Assembly: GCA_947498355.1 (NCBI GenBank)
Contig: CANMKA010000011.1
Coordinates: 37,786-101,785 of the forward strand
From: an uncultured Paraglaciecola sp.
Lineage (GTDB): Bacteria > Pseudomonadota > Gammaproteobacteria > Enterobacterales > Alteromonadaceae
Reading direction: 5' to 3'
DNA: 64,000 nucleotides
Shown here: one piece after another, positions 26,625 through 35,824 of the stretch
How the letters are laid out: every line of letters begins with the position of its first letter
Numbering within the stretch: the first letter of the stretch is position 1
The notes under the pieces: model-generated
The model's database searches: none
What the model was told of the DNA's origin: nothing
What the model saw: the letters and a program-made list of their open reading frames with translations, nothing else
Position numbers and translations under genes: made by a program

Positions 26625-27806
26625 ATGTCATACCAAATAGCCATAGTGGGAGCCGGAATAGGCGGTTTGTGTTCGGCCCTAGTGTTACGTCTCCATGGGC
26701 ACAAGGTCACAGTATACGAACAAGCGAGTCAATTATCTGAGGTAGGGGCAGGGTTGCAGCTAAGCCCGAACGCCATGCAAGTTTTGAATAAACTCGGTTT
26801 AAATCAGCAGATAATGACCGCTGGTTTTTTGCCTGAGCAAGCAGTAATGCGCCATTACCAATCGGGTAAGGCGTATTTTTCGGTGCCTCTAGGTGAGCAG
26901 GCGTTTAACCGTTATGGCGCCGAATACGTGCATATTCATCGAGCCGATTTACAACAGATATTGCTCCAAGCCTGTCAGCAACAGCAAATAAATATTCACC
27001 TGAATCATACTTTGGATACGTATCAGGCAACGCCAGAAGGCGTGACACTTGAGTTTACTCATGGCCAGTCTGCAAAGGGGCAAATACTCATAGGTGCCGA
27101 TGGCATTAAATCTAGGGTCCAAGCTCAGATGCTGGGGCAAAGTAGGCCTCGTTTTACTGGTCAGGTGGCATGGCGCGGTGTGGTGGCGGCCGATGCGCTT
27201 CCCAAGGATTTAATTAAACCCAACGCCAATTTATGGGTAGGACCAAATCAACATTTTGTGAGTTATTACCTATGTGGGGGCCGCTATGTAAATTTTGTCG
27301 CTGTTGAAGAACAAACTGAGTGGCAACAAGAATCATGGCACCATAAGGGTGACACTCAAGCGTTGCGGAGTAAGTTCAACAATTGGCATCCAGAAGTGAC
27401 CCAGATACTTGATAAGGTGGAGCAGACTTTCTTGTGGGCCTTGTTTGACCGTGCGCCTCTGCCTCGCTGGGTCGATGAGAGGGTTGCCCTGTTAGGTGAC
27501 GCCTGTCACCCTATGTTGCCATTTTTGGCCCAAGGGGCGGCCATGGCTATTGAAGATAGTTGGGTGTTAGCCCAAGCGTTGTCAAAGGCTCAGCCTCTTG
27601 CCCAAAGCTTACAAGCTTATGAGTCTGCCCGTAAGCCTAGAACGAGCATGATCCAACACAAAGCGCGTAGCAATGCCCACTTGTATCATATGTCTTCGGT
27701 TTTAGATCGTACTAAACTTGCGGTTATGCAGGGGTTGGCAAAGGTTAATCTAAGCGACGGCCTTGCTACCAAAATGCTGGATGAGATATACGGATATTCT
27801 CTTTAG
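26625..27806 (+). CDS. FAD-dependent aromatic monooxygenase-like protein
   Basis: 393-residue flavoprotein with the class A monooxygenase layout: GAGIGGL dinucleotide motif at the N-terminus, an R/E residue near 36, the DG motif (GADGIKSRVQ), and the GD motif in LLGDACHPMLPFLAQGA. It resembles salicylate or 3-hydroxybenzoate hydroxylases. The substrate cannot be assigned. It is the divergent neighbour of the photolyase; spacing between starts is about 120 bp. Confidence 0.85.
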   Translation: MSYQIAIVGAGIGGLCSALVLRLHGHKVTVYEQASQLSEVGAGLQLSPNAMQVLNKLGLNQQIMTAGFLPEQAVMRHYQSGKAYFSVPLGEQAFNRYGAEYVHIHRADLQQILLQACQQQQINIHLNHTLDTYQATPEGVTLEFTHGQSAKGQILIGADGIKSRVQAQMLGQSRPRFTGQVAWRGVVAADALPKDLIKPNANLWVGPNQHFVSYYLCGGRYVNFVAVEEQTEWQQESWHHKGDTQALRSKFNNWHPEVTQILDKVEQTFLWALFDRAPLPRWVDERVALLGDACHPMLPFLAQGAAMAIEDSWVLAQALSKAQPLAQSLQAYESARKPRTSMIQHKARSNAHLYHMSSVLDRTKLAVMQGLAKVNLSDGLATKMLDEIYGYSL

Positions 27807-27823
27807 TGCCTTTGTTGTGTTGT

Positions 27824-29512
27824 TTACCTGTTATTTCTCGGTTTGCCTTTGGCTTGTTCGTTTACACCTAGTCTTTCGGTGTCTTCTTCTTTGAGTATGT
27901 AAATGTCTTTCATTTTTAAGATCCGCTCGAGGATCTCATCAAGGCGCTTTTTGTTGCCTGCGTTGAGGTGGCGGTTTTGTAGTTCTTCTAAAAATTCTAA
28001 GGTGTTAATTTTTTTGTAATGTGTCATGGCGCCATCCACCATGCTTTGTAATAAATTCAAACTAAACGCCAGCTCTCGAGGGAACAAAGTGTAAGCTTTG
28101 TAGAAGTCTTGAGTCGCACGCTTGTATTGCTTGGCTGAAAATTTCTCTAAGCCAGATTTGTTGAAAGCCAAGGCTTGTGGTTTACGCTCGCCTATGGCGT
28201 CTTCTCCTCTTGCGACCATCATGGCACTCACAGCTTTATCGTTACTTTCGTCGGTATTTTTCAGTTTTTCTTTGCTTAGGGCTAAGCACTCTTTGGCTTT
28301 TTCTTTGTTGCCGACATTTTGCCAAGCGTGGGCAGCGTCGGTAATGGTAGCTATTTCGGCTTCGTGTAAATTGCTCATACCGGGGCGAGCAAGTATTTCA
28401 TTGGCTTTACTGATATTACCTTCTAAAAATGCTGCGGTGGCAAGTAGGTAGTCTTTCTTCTGGTTTAAACTGGGATCGTATTGCTTTCTGCCTGCTGCAC
28501 CGACTAAAAATTTGGCAACTTTTACGTCGGAAACGCGTTCAGATTTGGACTTAAGTTCGGCTTCGTTTAGGTAACATCTGGCTAAATCTAGGGATATTTC
28601 GTCATATCTTTCTCGAATTGAACGGTTTGATTCTCGTTTCTTTTCGAGCAAGTTAATTGCATCTGAACCTTTTTGCTGGGCTTGGTAGATGTAAGCTTTT
28701 AACCGTGCAGCAGGGATTGATAATTCGCCTTCGCGAATTTTATGCATGTAATTTTCGGCTTTGTTGTACTGATTATTATTGATGCTGATGCGAGCTAACC
28801 ATTCACAGGCCTTGTCATTGGTTAATTGGGATTCAGTTAGTTCGTGCAGCAAGGTTTCACTTTCTTCTACATCGCCATTCAAGAATAAGCTTTGAATCAA
28901 TCCCCATTTAGCCCATATAACCTTGTCTGATTTTTTTAAAATGTCGCGATAAATAATGGCTGCGTCGGTAAACCGCTCAAGCCTAATTAGCACCCTAGCT
29001 CTAAGCTTATTGAGTGCACTGATTTTTCTGGGATGAGGATCGCTGGCTAACAGCTGCTCGACTATTACTAAGGCTTGAGGATAATTGTCTTCGTCCATTA
29101 ATTCGTAAATGGGCTTTAGGTAGTAATGCATGCTTAGGCAATTTGAAATGTTTTTCATCAAATTGCGAATGGTGTAGGGTTTAATAATTAAGGCTTCGGG
29201 ATGTACATCAACAATTTGGCCTATGATTAGCGGGAGTCTGTCTGAGGTGACAAACATTACGCAGGTGCAATTAGTAATAAATCCTTGTTGCTTAAGTTCT
29301 TGTAATACTTCTACGCCATTTTTGTTTTGGCCTAAATGGAAATCCATTAGCAATAAGTCGAGCTTCTTATTGCGCATATTGGCACGCAGCTCTCGACCGT
29401 TACTGAAACAACCAATCTGGTTGAATCCCATATCCAGTAAATGGTTACGTAGGTTGGCTCTGGCCATACCATTGTCTTCTACTACCGCAACTTTGACCTT
29501 ACTAAACGACAT
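27824..29512 (-). CDS. Response regulator with TPR output region
   Basis: N-terminal REC domain: acidic pocket VEDNG, phospho-acceptor D57 in LLMDFHLG, T/S in FVTSD, and K in IIKPYT. The remainder (~430 residues) is helical with TPR-like repeats (QALVIVEQLLASDPHP, YPQA, RFTDAAIIYRDILKK, and a C-terminal SAKQYKRATQDFYKAY). There is no DNA-binding or enzymatic domain, so the output is presumably protein interaction. No kinase is adjacent. It is monocistronic. Confidence 0.85.
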   Translation of the reverse strand: MSFSKVKVAVVEDNGMARANLRNHLLDMGFNQIGCFSNGRELRANMRNKKLDLLLMDFHLGQNKNGVEVLQELKQQGFITNCTCVMFVTSDRLPLIIGQIVDVHPEALIIKPYTIRNLMKNISNCLSMHYYLKPIYELMDEDNYPQALVIVEQLLASDPHPRKISALNKLRARVLIRLERFTDAAIIYRDILKKSDKVIWAKWGLIQSLFLNGDVEESETLLHELTESQLTNDKACEWLARISINNNQYNKAENYMHKIREGELSIPAARLKAYIYQAQQKGSDAINLLEKKRESNRSIRERYDEISLDLARCYLNEAELKSKSERVSDVKVAKFLVGAAGRKQYDPSLNQKKDYLLATAAFLEGNISKANEILARPGMSNLHEAEIATITDAAHAWQNVGNKEKAKECLALSKEKLKNTDESNDKAVSAMMVARGEDAIGERKPQALAFNKSGLEKFSAKQYKRATQDFYKAYTLFPRELAFSLNLLQSMVDGAMTHYKKINTLEFLEELQNRHLNAGNKKRLDEILERILKMKDIYILKEEDTERLGVNEQAKGKPRNNR

Positions 29513-29750
29513 ATATCAAGATAACCATCTGGTTTTAAAAGACTTATCCAATTTATCTATACTACAACGGAATCTGAAAAAGTGTCAGGTAAATGATGAG
29601 AATATTACTCAATTTATTTGCCAGTTTGTGGTGAATAGCAGGTTTGCAGAGTTTTGTACTGCTCTCTTTAGGTATACGCAGAGAGGGAAGGGGACGTGAA
29701 GATGAGCAGATTGAGCCAACTGACTAAGTTAGCTCAATAGTAGAGTAGGG

Positions 29751-31502
29751 TTATCCCAGTAGTTTTTCGAACAGCTTGTCTTTGATTTTATTTTTTTGCT
29801 TATCGATAGCGTTATTTAATTGGGCTTCTAGGACTTTATTTAAGCTACTTACGTCGCCTTCAGCGAGTTTCTCCCATTCGGACCACTGGCCCAAGGCGCC
29901 GTCTGTGTCGCCTAGTAAACCTGATGTTTTAGCATTAAGTTTTGCTTTTAAATCATCGAGCTTCTGTTGTTGCTCTGGGGTAACACTAGAAATTAATGCT
30001 GATCCTATTTGCTTAGCTAAGTCAGAACTGATGTTTAAATCTAGATCACCTAACGTGCCACCAATATCGGTATTGAGTTGCAGTGTTTTTAATTGATTTA
30101 AGGTGTTAGCAATTGCGTTGGTAAGCTTATTATCGCCTGATGCTTGAATGGCTAATTGACTCAAGTCGACTATGCCTTTGCCAGACAATTGATTGTTGAC
30201 TATATCTAAGCCTCCATTGCTAGATAACAGGCCCTGTTGTAGCTCACTTGATAGCTTGTCTATATTTGCCAGAGGCATGTCACTTAGTTTTAGTCCAGCT
30301 AGGCGCCACGATTGCTGCGCTTTGAGGCCTAAATCGTTTAACCAAAAATCACCATTTAATGCTAAAGATTGCCATAGAGCACTGGCGCTAGAATCAATTG
30401 AGAACACAGTGGCTTTGCCAATTAAGTCGTGTTGGTGGGTAATGTCTGTCCATTTACTGGCCACAGATTCGCCTTGGTACGTGACAGATATTTTTGCTTG
30501 TTTTATCCATAAGTCAGGCAAACCCGAGGTGTCGTCAAAAGCTAGCCATTGCCCCTCAACACCTTTGTTTTCTTCGGTTTGTTTGGCTTGATTATTGAGC
30601 ATAGGCGCAATCACATCAAACGCAGCCAATACGTATTTACTCCATTTTGCAGCCTGTTCGCCAAAGACTAACTGGGTGACATCTTGAATCGCGTCTTGGT
30701 CGCCTGCTGCAATGGCTTTTAATTGTTCGTAATCTTGGCTAGGCGCATTTTTTAAGGTTTGCAGTTGTGGGCCTAGCTCAGCTTTGGCTTGTTGGACTGA
30801 GTCTTTAAAGTCGGTAATTTTTTGTTTGTCTGCTAACACGTCTTTTTTGAGCTGGTCGAAGTCTTGTTTGGCTTTCGCTAAAGCAGCTGGGTTTTTGTAG
30901 TCGACTTCAGATAAGGCTTTCGCTCTGGCTTGGTAATCGGCCAATACTTGTTTACTGGGTAAGGCTTCGAATTGAGCTTTAAGCTTATCTTCATGCCTTG
31001 CAATTACCGCTTGAGTGTCTTCAACTGCCTGAGTTGTTTTTAAGGGCGATTTAGCCAGAATTTCGTCAACTGAGGGAGGCTTAATTGCATCACCGAATAA
31101 ACTTTTTGCGTCTGTCGTGTCATCCTCAACATCGACATAAACTTCGCCCTTTGAATCACGCTGGGTGGCAAACTGAGTGCCCTCTACAATTAAGTCACTG
31201 ATGATTAATTTTCTTAAAAGTAAAGGCGCTAATTCAATTTTTGCCGAGACAGTATCTGCCTGCATTTGATTAGTAGTCGGCGCTTTGGGATCGGTAAATT
31301 GCAATTCGTTTAACGTTACACCAAAGGGTGACCAAGTATGAGAAACAGACCCAATATTGACCTCGGCGCCGGTCGCCTTGCCCAATCCAGCTTGTGCGCC
31401 TAGTCTGATCCAAGTATCTAAAAATAGTACGATAATGGCGGCAAGTGAGCCAAAAATTACGAAAAAAGCGACTAAACCTTGCCAGCGGATGATAGATTTC
31501 AT
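29751..31502 (-). CDS. TIGR03545-family large envelope protein (AsmA-like)
   Basis: 583 residues. An N-terminal transmembrane anchor (LVAFFVIFGSLAAIIVLFL) is followed by a segment like the AsmA/TIGR03545 start (GAEVNIGSVSHTWSPFGV), then a long coiled-coil (about residues 170-290) with KQDFDQLKKDVLADKQK, and C-terminal beta-rich repeats. It is predicted to be periplasmic. The one-base gap from the TIGR03546 gene makes them an operon; the two families usually occur together. Biochemical role unknown, though AsmA-like proteins are linked to envelope lipid transport. Confidence 0.8.
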   Translation of the reverse strand: MKSIIRWQGLVAFFVIFGSLAAIIVLFLDTWIRLGAQAGLGKATGAEVNIGSVSHTWSPFGVTLNELQFTDPKAPTTNQMQADTVSAKIELAPLLLRKLIISDLIVEGTQFATQRDSKGEVYVDVEDDTTDAKSLFGDAIKPPSVDEILAKSPLKTTQAVEDTQAVIARHEDKLKAQFEALPSKQVLADYQARAKALSEVDYKNPAALAKAKQDFDQLKKDVLADKQKITDFKDSVQQAKAELGPQLQTLKNAPSQDYEQLKAIAAGDQDAIQDVTQLVFGEQAAKWSKYVLAAFDVIAPMLNNQAKQTEENKGVEGQWLAFDDTSGLPDLWIKQAKISVTYQGESVASKWTDITHQHDLIGKATVFSIDSSASALWQSLALNGDFWLNDLGLKAQQSWRLAGLKLSDMPLANIDKLSSELQQGLLSSNGGLDIVNNQLSGKGIVDLSQLAIQASGDNKLTNAIANTLNQLKTLQLNTDIGGTLGDLDLNISSDLAKQIGSALISSVTPEQQQKLDDLKAKLNAKTSGLLGDTDGALGQWSEWEKLAEGDVSSLNKVLEAQLNNAIDKQKNKIKDKLFEKLLG

Positions 31503-31503
31503 G

Positions 31504-32007
31504 TTAGTTCCCTACACTCTGATAAAGGTGATAAAAGCCCGAGCCCTTTATTAATTGAACGATTCTAAGTTGGTTGACCCACTGCATGAATGTTTTGCGG
31601 TATTTTTCGACCAATTGTTTGCTAAGTAGCAAAGTGAAAGGAAATAGTATGAGTGACACCACTAGGCTGCCCAAGGTTAAGGTATGATAAAACTGAGTAA
31701 GCTGGCCAAGATAAGTGCTATAAAAAGCTGTCCAAATACCTTGCATGCTTTCGGCTAGCAATAAGCTCTCTCCAAAATTAGCAAACGTGGCACTAAGCGG
31801 AATAGCGAGTAACGAAAATGCCGCCCATGACACTAAAAAAGCGCTAACGTTAACTCTGAAAAATAACACGCCAAAGGCAACAAGTAAGGTGTGTAACCCT
31901 AAAATAGGGGTAAGACCCATAATCATTCCAAGAGCAAACCCAAAGGCCAATTGCCATGGAGAAGAGTCGGAGTTTAAGGCTTTTAACAGTTTGGCTAACA
32001 ATCCCAT
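31504..32007 (-). CDS. TIGR03546-family membrane protein (DUF2062-like)
   Basis: 167 residues with several hydrophobic helices. The N-terminal PWQLAFGFALGMIMGLTPI and HTLLVAFGVLFFRVN resemble DUF2062 proteins of the inner membrane. Its partner in the family is the TIGR03545 gene, which begins one base downstream. The ATG at 32007 is preceded by GGGAGCC-type sequence. Function unknown; it may act with the AsmA-like partner. Confidence 0.8.
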   Translation of the reverse strand: MGLLAKLLKALNSDSSPWQLAFGFALGMIMGLTPILGLHTLLVAFGVLFFRVNVSAFLVSWAAFSLLAIPLSATFANFGESLLLAESMQGIWTAFYSTYLGQLTQFYHTLTLGSLVVSLILFPFTLLLSKQLVEKYRKTFMQWVNQLRIVQLIKGSGFYHLYQSVGN

Positions 32008-32038
32008 TTGGGGCTCCCGTGTCGGCTAGTAAGTTGAA

Positions 32039-32635
32039 TTACATCCAGTTATCGTTGCGGCGGCGTTTTTTGGGTAAGTAGGTAATGATGATACCTATGA
32101 GTAGACTCACCACTGCTAAGATCCCGCCACGCGTAAACCATTCCATTTGTTCTGTTTTGTCGTGATTTTCTAATTCTCGGGTAAGCTGAGATTGTTTTTT
32201 CTCTGAGGATGCGAGTTGTTTTTCTAGGGCTTTAACACTGTTTGACAAGCTTTGGATTTGCTGATTAAGCCTTTGATTAGTTTGTTGTTCTTGCTCTAAT
32301 ACTTGTTGAGTTTGAGAGACTTCTTGTTGTAGCCCCGGGACCAGCTCACGCACGCTACGGTTTTTCTTGATAAAGTCTGTGTCAATCCAACCTGTTCGAT
32401 TCTTGTCATCGACAATTTGTGAGAAGTTAGTTTCTGAATCGGTTTTAAGTAATGTGACTTTGGTCCCTGCTGTCACCGAGCCTAAAATGCGGTAATTGAG
32501 TCCAGGCCCAGCATGAATATAGGTAAATAAGTCGTCTGAGATGTAGCGAGTTTGCCCCTCTGATTGCGACATAACTTGAAAACTCATAAAACTGGTTATT
32601 AACATAACCAAAAAACCGACTTGCTTACCAATCAT
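32039..32635 (-). CDS. ygiM: SH3-domain periplasmic/membrane protein YgiM-like
   Basis: TIGR04211-like. The signal peptide ends near QVMSQ, then a bacterial SH3 domain (YISDDLFTYIHAGPGLNYRILGSV...GWI), a coiled-coil (QQEVSQTQQVLEQEQQTNQ) and a C-terminal transmembrane helix (GGILAVVSLLIGIIITYLP) with a basic tail. In E. coli ygiM lies near ygiF; the plus-strand gene at 33023 is ygiF-like, so the neighbourhood is partly kept. It probably acts at the cell wall. Confidence 0.85.
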   Translation of the reverse strand: MIGKQVGFLVMLITSFMSFQVMSQSEGQTRYISDDLFTYIHAGPGLNYRILGSVTAGTKVTLLKTDSETNFSQIVDDKNRTGWIDTDFIKKNRSVRELVPGLQQEVSQTQQVLEQEQQTNQRLNQQIQSLSNSVKALEKQLASSEKKQSQLTRELENHDKTEQMEWFTRGGILAVVSLLIGIIITYLPKKRRRNDNWM

Positions 32636-33022
32636 TGAAACCCTTCTCCTTTTACTTAAGTGGTGGTTTTACTTAGCTTTAGCTACAGCACAGGCAACAA
32701 AATAAAGCATGGACTCAAATGGTATGGCGTGGGCCAGATAAAGGCAAGTCTCTATTTAGAGACGCCTTCAATTATGAGCGGTTTATCTGGGCTTTTTTGG
32801 TTGATTTGCGCGCACACCATAAAACAACGGCAGAATGCTAATGATTTGAGGGCTAAAACCTAGATTGAATACTTGATGGCTTAAAGGTAGATTGTTGACC
32901 ATCTCCCCCTAATACCTAACCGTTAATGTTATTTCCCTTCTGAGCCGAGTTATTGCTTAGATGGCTTGGTTTAATGCCGTAGGCCGAGTTAAGCGGGGCA
33001 AGAACAACTGGAACAAAAATCA
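32636..33022. other. Divergent intergenic region between ygiM-like and ygiF-like genes
   Basis: About 390 bp with the promoters of both genes. A short plus-strand frame at 32660-32863 has no homology I recognise and is probably spurious. No composite repeat and no RNA gene seen. Confidence 0.5.
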
Positions 33023-34060
33023 ATGGAACAAGAAATAGAATTAAAATTACTCGCTCCGCAAAACGCTGGGCAAGTGATTGAGCAAAGGGTGTTACCAAGG
33101 TTAAATGCGACTGTTAGTAAGCAGCAAGTTGAGCTGGGCAATTATTATTTTGATACCGCCAAACGCGAATTACGCGCCTTAGATATCGGCTTGAGAATAC
33201 GTAAAAACGCCGACCAATATGAACAGACCCTTAAAACAGCGGGTAAAAGTATGGGAGCTTTACATCAAAGGCCTGAATACAATGTGGACTTAGAGGGAGG
33301 GGCAGTAGCCGAATCTGAGCAAGGCTTGTGTCCAGTATTGGCTTTATTTCCCGATTCGGCATGGCCCGAAGGCTTTGACCTTAAGTCTGCTCAGCACAAT
33401 TTACAGACCCTGTTTAATACCGATTTTACCCGAACCATATACCTAGTAAATATAAGCGAAAAATGCCAAATTGAAATGGTGTTTGACCAAGGTCTTATTT
33501 CTGCAAAGGGTAAAACCAAGCCTATCTGTGAAATCGAATTAGAGTTGAAAAAGGGCCAAGCTTCTGACTTATTTGAGCTCGCCGAAGAACTGCTCAAAGC
33601 TATGTACTTAGCAGTTGGGTCTGATAGCAAAGCTGCGAGAGGTTACCGCTTAGCCGACAACCTCACACGGGTGCCACCTGAGCTGACGGCGGTAAATCTA
33701 GAACAATTGACTAATTTACCCAAGCAAGATGTGGCGTTATATATTGAGAATGCTTTGGCGTGTTTTCAGTATTATTGCCATAGTCTATCTCACGGACTGA
33801 GCGACCAAGGATTTGAACGACTCAAAGGAGCCCTACAGAGACTCAAGAGTTTATTGGGCATGCAACATTTTCACTCTGAGTTTGATACCATATTAACAGA
33901 GGTTGAGCAGTTAAGTCGGCAAGCTGATGGATTGACGACTCAATTTGGTGAGTGGTCTGATTCAGAAAAGCAAGATGCCCTGAATCAAACTTTTATGCAG
34001 TCTCACGTTACCTTATTACAGTTGCACATTTTGCGGGTGTTAATTGATTCAGCTGAATAG
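33023..34060 (+). CDS. ygiF: CYTH-domain inorganic triphosphatase YgiF-like
   Basis: The N-terminal EIELKLLAP (the ExExK signature) followed by YYFDTAKRELRALDIGLRIRKN identifies a CYTH triphosphate tunnel metalloenzyme, expected to hydrolyse inorganic triphosphate. The C-terminal part has SHGLSDQGFERLKGALQRLKSLLG, resembling a shortened CHAD-like helical region. At 345 residues it is clearly shorter than E. coli YgiF (~433). It starts about 390 bp from ygiM on the opposite strand. Confidence 0.85.
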   Translation: MEQEIELKLLAPQNAGQVIEQRVLPRLNATVSKQQVELGNYYFDTAKRELRALDIGLRIRKNADQYEQTLKTAGKSMGALHQRPEYNVDLEGGAVAESEQGLCPVLALFPDSAWPEGFDLKSAQHNLQTLFNTDFTRTIYLVNISEKCQIEMVFDQGLISAKGKTKPICEIELELKKGQASDLFELAEELLKAMYLAVGSDSKAARGYRLADNLTRVPPELTAVNLEQLTNLPKQDVALYIENALACFQYYCHSLSHGLSDQGFERLKGALQRLKSLLGMQHFHSEFDTILTEVEQLSRQADGLTTQFGEWSDSEKQDALNQTFMQSHVTLLQLHILRVLIDSAE

Positions 34061-34171
34061 GCAACAGTGTTTTTGTATAAGATAATGTAAGTCGCTGAAT
34101 GATTTACAATATTGTTTTTTTTATGAAAGAGTAAGACACAAATTTAATCCTAATTATTCAAAGGAGCGCGA

Positions 34172-35815
34172 ATGAAAGCGTCTGATTTATTTATTAAAGC
34201 GTTAGAAGCTGAAGGTGTTGAGTACATTTTTGGTATTCCAGGTGAAGAAAACCTAGATTTATTGGAGTCCATGAGAGATTCGAATATCGAGCTAGTGTTA
34301 ACACGTCACGAGCAAGGCGCGGGATTCATGGCAGCAACTTACGGTAGGTTAACCGGTAAAGTTGGTGTGTGTTTGTCTACTCTTGGTCCCGGTGCGACTA
34401 ATTTAGTTACGCCAGCGGCCTACGCCCAACTGGGTGCTATGCCCATGTTAATGATTACGGGACAAAAGCCGGTAAAAACCAGTAAGCAAGGTCGTTTTCA
34501 GGTGATAGACGCGGTAGACATGATGCGTCCAATTACCAAATACACCACCCAGCTTGTTAGTGGTGACCGTATTCCTTCTGCTATTCGCGAAGCCTTTCGT
34601 TTAGCGCACGAAGAGCGCCCTGGCGCAGTGCATATCGAATTACCAGAAGATATTGCAGCAGAAGAAACCTCAGCTCAATTGTTAAACGCTAGTGTGTTTA
34701 GACGTCCCATTGCCGAATATAAAGCCATCAACAAAGCTGCCGGTATGATCCATGATGCCAAGTCGCCTCTACTACTGATTGGTGCCGCAGCCAACCGTAA
34801 GCTAACGTCAAAAATGCTACGAGAGTTTGTTGACAAAACGGGCATCCCATACGTAACAACGCAAATGGGTAAAGGTGTGTTAGACGAGAGTGATGCGTTG
34901 TTTATGGGCAACACGGCATTATCGGCGGGCGACTTTGTACACAGAGTGATCGACAGTGCCGATCTAATCATTAATGTAGGTCATGACGTGGTTGAAAAAC
35001 CGCCTTTCTTCATGCAGCACGAAGACGACAGACAAGTTATTCATATTAACTTTGAGTCTGCTGCGGTTGATCCTGTGTACTTCCCACAACTTGAAGTATT
35101 GGGAGATATTGCCAACAGTATTTGGCAGATTAAAGAGCAAATAAGCCCTAATCCTACTTGGGATTTTTCCTTCTTCAAAAAGGTACATCAAGCCTATCTC
35201 GACCACAAAGCCGAAAGCGAAAACGATGATCGCTTCCCGATTTTACCTGAGCGTTTTGTGCACGATATTCGTAAAGCCATGCCAAAAGATGGCATAGTGA
35301 CCCTAGATAACGGCGTGTACAAAATCTGGTTTGCGCGCAACTACCCAGCGGCATACCCCAACACTTTGTTACTCGATAATGCCTTGGCTACTATGGGGGC
35401 AGGTTTACCGTCTGCGATGGCGGCTAAAATGGTTCACCCAGACAAGCCTGTTATCACAGTTTGTGGTGATGGTGGCTTTATGATGAATAGCCAAGAATTA
35501 GAAACAGCTGTTCGTTTGAATTTGCATATAGTCGTGATTATTTTGCGTGACGATGCATATGGCATGATCAAGTGGAAACAGGCCAACATGGAATTTGAAA
35601 ACTTTGGCTTAGACTATGGTAATCCAGACTTTGTTAAGTATGTAGAAAGTTACGGTGGTAAAGGTTGGAGAGTCGATTCTGCTGATGGTTTATTACCTAT
35701 AGTTGAAAAGTGCTTAGCTGAACCTGCTGTTCACTTGATTGACGTGCCAGTAGATTACACCTTGAACGACGAAACACTTAACCAAACCCTGCGTATTCGC
35801 AGCCAAGCTGTATAA
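34172..35815 (+). CDS. Acetolactate-synthase-like ThDP-dependent enzyme, catabolic type
   Basis: 547 residues. The pyrimidine-domain motif IFGIPGEENLDLLE, the catalytic glutamate in TRHEQGAGFMA, and the ThDP/Mg site GDGGFMMNSQELETAV with a following DDAYGMIKW are those of the acetolactate synthase/acetohydroxyacid synthase superfamily. No small regulatory subunit is adjacent, so it resembles catabolic AlsS-type or related carboligases. AAGGAG lies 5 nt before the ATG. Nine bases separate it from an aldehyde dehydrogenase gene; the pair may process a carbonyl intermediate, but the substrate is unknown. Confidence 0.8.
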   Translation: MKASDLFIKALEAEGVEYIFGIPGEENLDLLESMRDSNIELVLTRHEQGAGFMAATYGRLTGKVGVCLSTLGPGATNLVTPAAYAQLGAMPMLMITGQKPVKTSKQGRFQVIDAVDMMRPITKYTTQLVSGDRIPSAIREAFRLAHEERPGAVHIELPEDIAAEETSAQLLNASVFRRPIAEYKAINKAAGMIHDAKSPLLLIGAAANRKLTSKMLREFVDKTGIPYVTTQMGKGVLDESDALFMGNTALSAGDFVHRVIDSADLIINVGHDVVEKPPFFMQHEDDRQVIHINFESAAVDPVYFPQLEVLGDIANSIWQIKEQISPNPTWDFSFFKKVHQAYLDHKAESENDDRFPILPERFVHDIRKAMPKDGIVTLDNGVYKIWFARNYPAAYPNTLLLDNALATMGAGLPSAMAAKMVHPDKPVITVCGDGGFMMNSQELETAVRLNLHIVVIILRDDAYGMIKWKQANMEFENFGLDYGNPDFVKYVESYGGKGWRVDSADGLLPIVEKCLAEPAVHLIDVPVDYTLNDETLNQTLRIRSQAV

Positions 35816-35824
35816 GGACAGATA

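Noticed and set aside
29223..29699. 158-codon plus-strand frame antisense to the REC-TPR gene
   Set aside because: Complementary to a well-supported coding frame with conserved REC motifs.
32660..32863. 67-codon frame in the ygiM-ygiF gap
   Set aside because: No recognised homology and no ribosome site; it sits in the promoter region.
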